The translations under genes and the position numbers were made by a program. From contig CAUERX010000006.1 of assembly GCA_959020415.1 (NCBI GenBank), positions 1 to 55,337 of the forward strand: a stretch of 55,337 nucleotides of DNA, given 5' to 3'. The notes under the pieces are model-generated. The model worked only from the letters and a program-made list of their open reading frames with translations. It was not told the origin of the DNA and did no database searches. This document shows, piece after piece, positions 52,907 to 55,337 of this stretch (its first letter is position 1; the number at the start of each line of letters is the position of its first letter). Source of the stretch: an uncultured bacterium (GTDB lineage: Bacteria; Bacillota_I; Bacilli_A; RF39; UBA660).

Positions 52907-53305
52907 TCACCTCAATTCTTTCACCATTAAAATGGCGTTTTTATTTTTATAATAATTCTCTCTAAGCGCTTTTTTTATAAAGCCATATTTTAAATACAAA
53001 TTAATTGCTGGTAAATTACTTTCTTCAACTTCCAAGGAAATAATTTGGCAGTTATGTTTAACAATATCAGCTAAAGCGAATTCTAATAGATTACTACCTA
53101 TTCCATTATGTCTATTGGGATCAGTAACTATAATATAGTTGATTTCAGCGCGTTCGTAAATAATACTATATGAAATAATTCCTATAATTATATCACGCGA
53201 GTATACTGCAACTTTCTCATAAGGATCATTACTCACTTGGTAACCTTTAAAATTTTCTTTTAATATTTTATCAATGTTTTCGTTATGCGTTTTTTCTTCA
53301 ATCAT
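52907..53305 (-). CDS. rimI: Ribosomal-protein-alanine N-acetyltransferase RimI
   Basis: 132 residues of GNAT fold. The acetyl-CoA loop is DPNRHNGIGSNLLEFAL; the end NLPAINLYLKYGFIKKALRENYY has the Asn-Tyr pattern of RimI, and IISLEVEESN is the strand before it. It acetylates the N-terminus of ribosomal protein S18 in E. coli; gene order between tsaB and tsaD is the usual one in Bacillota. It overlaps tsaB by 8 nt and ends 4 nt before tsaD. Confidence 0.9.
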   Translation of the reverse strand: MIEEKTHNENIDKILKENFKGYQVSNDPYEKVAVYSRDIIIGIISYSIIYERAEINYIIVTDPNRHNGIGSNLLEFALADIVKHNCQIISLEVEESNLPAINLYLKYGFIKKALRENYYKNKNAILMVKELR

Positions 53306-53903
53306 TTTTCTTCTTTAAATTCTCTTCAGCTTCGGTAAGTTTTAAATAGTTTGGATTTATACTATGAGGATTTATTCCATTTTCTTTTTCATGCTTTTTT
53401 ATTACTTTTAAAACATCGATATTAGGTTTAATAGTATTAGGTAATTCATCGTAGCTAATATATGTGCCTGTTTCAGTTATATTTTCTAATAAAATATGTC
53501 TATCAATAAAAGTACTATCTAAATGTTCATTATAGCCTCCAGCATAAACAAATCCACGTCTTGCATCAATTAAAGCAATATTATTGGTAGCAGGTGTGCC
53601 ACTAGCAATAACTTCTAATGAAGAAATAGGGACTATAGGTACTTTTAAAGACCACGCCATGGTTTTAGCAACAGTTAAACCAACTCTAATTCCTGTAAAA
53701 GAACCTGGACCGGTAACCGCAAAAATCTTATCAAGATCTTGAGGAGTTATTCCTGTTTTTTCGAAAGCTTCGGCTACTTTAATCATAATAGTAGACGACA
53801 TCTCTTTGCCTGTTTCTTCATTAAAAATATATTTTATTTCGCCATTAATAACAATAGCGACCACTAAAGTAGCAGTCGCTGAATCTATGAATAAATATTT
53901 CAT
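53298..53903 (-). CDS. tsaB: tRNA t6A biosynthesis protein TsaB
   Basis: 201 residues. N-terminal YLFIDSATATLVVAI, then FAVTGPGSFTGIRVGLTVAK, the conserved TsaB motif, and ALIDARRGFVYAGGY. TsaB is an inactive relative of TsaD that pairs with it and with TsaE. It is shorter than the E. coli form by about 30 residues at the C-terminus, as is common in Bacillota. It overlaps tsaE by 4 nt. Confidence 0.95.
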   Translation of the reverse strand: MKYLFIDSATATLVVAIVINGEIKYIFNEETGKEMSSTIMIKVAEAFEKTGITPQDLDKIFAVTGPGSFTGIRVGLTVAKTMAWSLKVPIVPISSLEVIASGTPATNNIALIDARRGFVYAGGYNEHLDSTFIDRHILLENITETGTYISYDELPNTIKPNIDVLKVIKKHEKENGINPHSINPNYLKLTEAEENLKKKND

Positions 53904-54349
53904 AATACGGCCTCACATAGTTCTTCGTATTCTTTGCCATGTGGTGTTACTATTAGAATGCGAGAATTCTCACCAGCAACTTTAATTTTTATATCTAGTC
54001 TATTCTCTGGTAAAACATCTTTAATAGTATTTGCCCATTCGATAATAACTACTCCACCTTTAGTAAAGTATTCCTCAATACCTACGCCTTCTGTATTTCC
54101 ATCTAAACGATAAACATCCATATGATATAGTGGTAATTCACCTTCATACTCTTTAATAATGGTAAATGTTGGTGAGGTAACACTTTCTTTAATCCCTAAA
54201 GCGTTAGCAAAGCCTTTGGTAAAAACCGTTTTTCCACTTCCTAATTCACCATTTAAGCAAATAATCATATTAGGAAATTTTTCTGACTCTAAATTTTGGG
54301 CAAACTCGATTGTTTCCATTTCACCACGCGTTGTTAATCTATATTCCAT
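53900..54349 (-). CDS. tsaE: tRNA t6A biosynthesis ATPase TsaE
   Basis: 149 residues from ATG 54349, where GGTGAT gives the best spacing; ATG 54367 overlaps the -10 box. Walker A is LNGELGSGKTVFTKG, then SPTFTIIKEY and YHMDVYRL, and IIEWANTI near the end. TsaE hydrolyses ATP to reset the TsaB-TsaD complex. First gene of the operon. Confidence 0.95.
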   Translation of the reverse strand: MEYRLTTRGEMETIEFAQNLESEKFPNMIICLNGELGSGKTVFTKGFANALGIKESVTSPTFTIIKEYEGELPLYHMDVYRLDGNTEGVGIEEYFTKGGVVIIEWANTIKDVLPENRLDIKIKVAGENSRILIVTPHGKEYEELCEAVL

Positions 54350-54365
54350 TATTATCACCAAAATC

Positions 54366-54395
54366 ATTATATCAAAAAGATAGAGCGATGTACAA
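54366..54395 (-). promoter_or_regulatory. Promoter of the tsaE-tsaB-rimI-tsaD operon
   Basis: On the minus strand TTGTAC (54395-54390), 18 bp, TATAAT (54371-54366) with TG upstream (TGATATAAT). The ATG is 17 nt further on, so the leader is very short. Confidence 0.75.
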
Positions 54396-54790
54396 TAGTT
54401 TTTATGACTTTTTATGTAACACTTGATTGTTTTTAATTTTAGCTATACTATTGATTAACTTAATGCAAATAAACCATAGCTATAAATATGAACATCAATA
54501 AAAGCAAAAGTAGTAGTGATGTACTATGAAATTGAACAGATTTCTAGAAACGCTTTGGTTAATGCCCTTAGTTTTGAAAATTGAGTTTTACAAACTTTGC
54601 ATTGGAGAATCGGACTCAGAAATTTTATATTCAGCAATGGATGGTTTTACTTTTATTTGGCAATTTTTTACATTTTAAATATATTATTTATATTTAAATT
54701 AATGAAATAGTAATATTTTTTCTAGATAATTTATCATACTTATGTAATATTATTGCGAGATATATGTATTTTAAATAATCAAAGGCAATA
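54396..54790. other. Gap between tsaE promoter and rRNA terminator
   Basis: About 395 nt, AT-rich. One 50-codon open frame (plus, 54526-54678, beginning MKLNRFLETLWLMPLVLKIE) has no ribosome site and no recognised relative; I do not call it a gene. Nothing else is supported. Confidence 0.4.
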
Positions 54791-54816
54791 AAAAAGACTT
54801 TACAGTCTTTAAAACA
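54791..54816 (-). terminator. rRNA operon terminator
   Basis: Minus strand AAAGACT, GTAA-type loop, AGTCTTT, then TTTATT, a few nt after the 5S 3' end. Confidence 0.75.
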
Positions 54817-54822
54817 AAAAAA

Positions 54823-54928
54823 AATTCGCGACGTCCTATCTTAGCTTACACTATTGTCGGCGCTGAAGTGCTTAACTTCTGTGTTCGGGATGGGAACAGG
54901 TGTACCCACTTCGCTATCGTCACGAATT
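54823..54928 (-). rRNA. rrf: 5S ribosomal RNA
   Basis: The minus strand has the 5S core: AAGTGGGTACACCTGTTCCC, CCGAACACAGAAGTTAAGC, and a closing helix of AATTCGTGACG with CGTCGCGAATT. About 106 nt, slightly short. It lies after 23S in the usual order. Confidence 0.93.
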
Positions 54929-55000
54929 AAATATAGAGAAATAATTCTCTGAAAACATGATAATGTGATTTTAAAAGTAATCTCTTTAAGAAAAATTAAT

Positions 55001-55337
<337 letters not shown>

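Noticed and set aside
54526..54678. 50-codon frame between tsaE and 5S
   Set aside because: No ribosome site and no recognised relative; treated as chance.

Overview
The window is strongly AT-rich bacterial DNA using the standard code: TAA, TAG and TGA all end genes, so this is not a TGA=Trp mollicute. Shine-Dalgarno sites are strong, -10 boxes are often extended (TGnTATAAT), and the core genes (scpAB, pflAB, ligA, pcrA, tsaBDE/rimI, minus-strand rRNA) look like a Bacillota lineage. A host-associated Bacilli/Erysipelotrichales- or RF39-like organism is my inference; no marker here fixes the genus.

Layout. 1-6721: envelope genes on the minus strand (a secreted Cys-rich protein running off the left edge, two membrane-anchored proteins, two tandem paralogous multi-pass proteins of GT-C type, a DNA glycosylase). 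6770-13512: an accessory island between tRNA-Gln(CUG) and tRNA-Leu(CAA), with an orphan LytTR regulator, a DUF3800 protein, a frameshifted Fic gene, a restriction enzyme with Dam-type methylase, and a truncated serine recombinase. 13581-27625: housekeeping genes (scpBA, pflAB, ligA, SDR, S66 peptidase, nucleotidyltransferase, pcrA).

27763-45058: an ABC importer operon of SsuABC/NitT-TauT type whose substrate-binding gene is cut into three pieces by two separate integrations. Element 1 (about 3.6 kb, 27977-31606) and element 2 (about 11.2 kb, 31828-42979) each carry a large serine recombinase next to one end. Removing both at the shared cores (CGGGTG and GGT) restores one 990-nt frame of 329 residues. 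Both elements end in inverted arms placed 26 bp apart around a GG centre when the ends are joined, which identifies the attachment sites. Element 2 also carries three tandem resolvase-like proteins without the catalytic motif, an intact small resolvase, a likely HUH Rep protein, an XRE regulator and cargo genes.

45089-51779: a complete type II-A CRISPR-Cas locus (array of 9 repeats and 8 spacers, leader ending in ATTTGAG, csn2, cas2, cas1, cas9, and a divergent tracrRNA with its own promoter). cas9 is split by one in-frame TAA exactly where a Gln codon is expected, just before RuvC-II; an ATG 19 codons later opens the rest. Two spacers read as fragments of a phage endolysin amidase and a DnaB-type helicase. 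51901-54349: tsaD, rimI, tsaB, tsaE. 54823-55337: 5S and the 3' end of 23S rRNA, minus strand.
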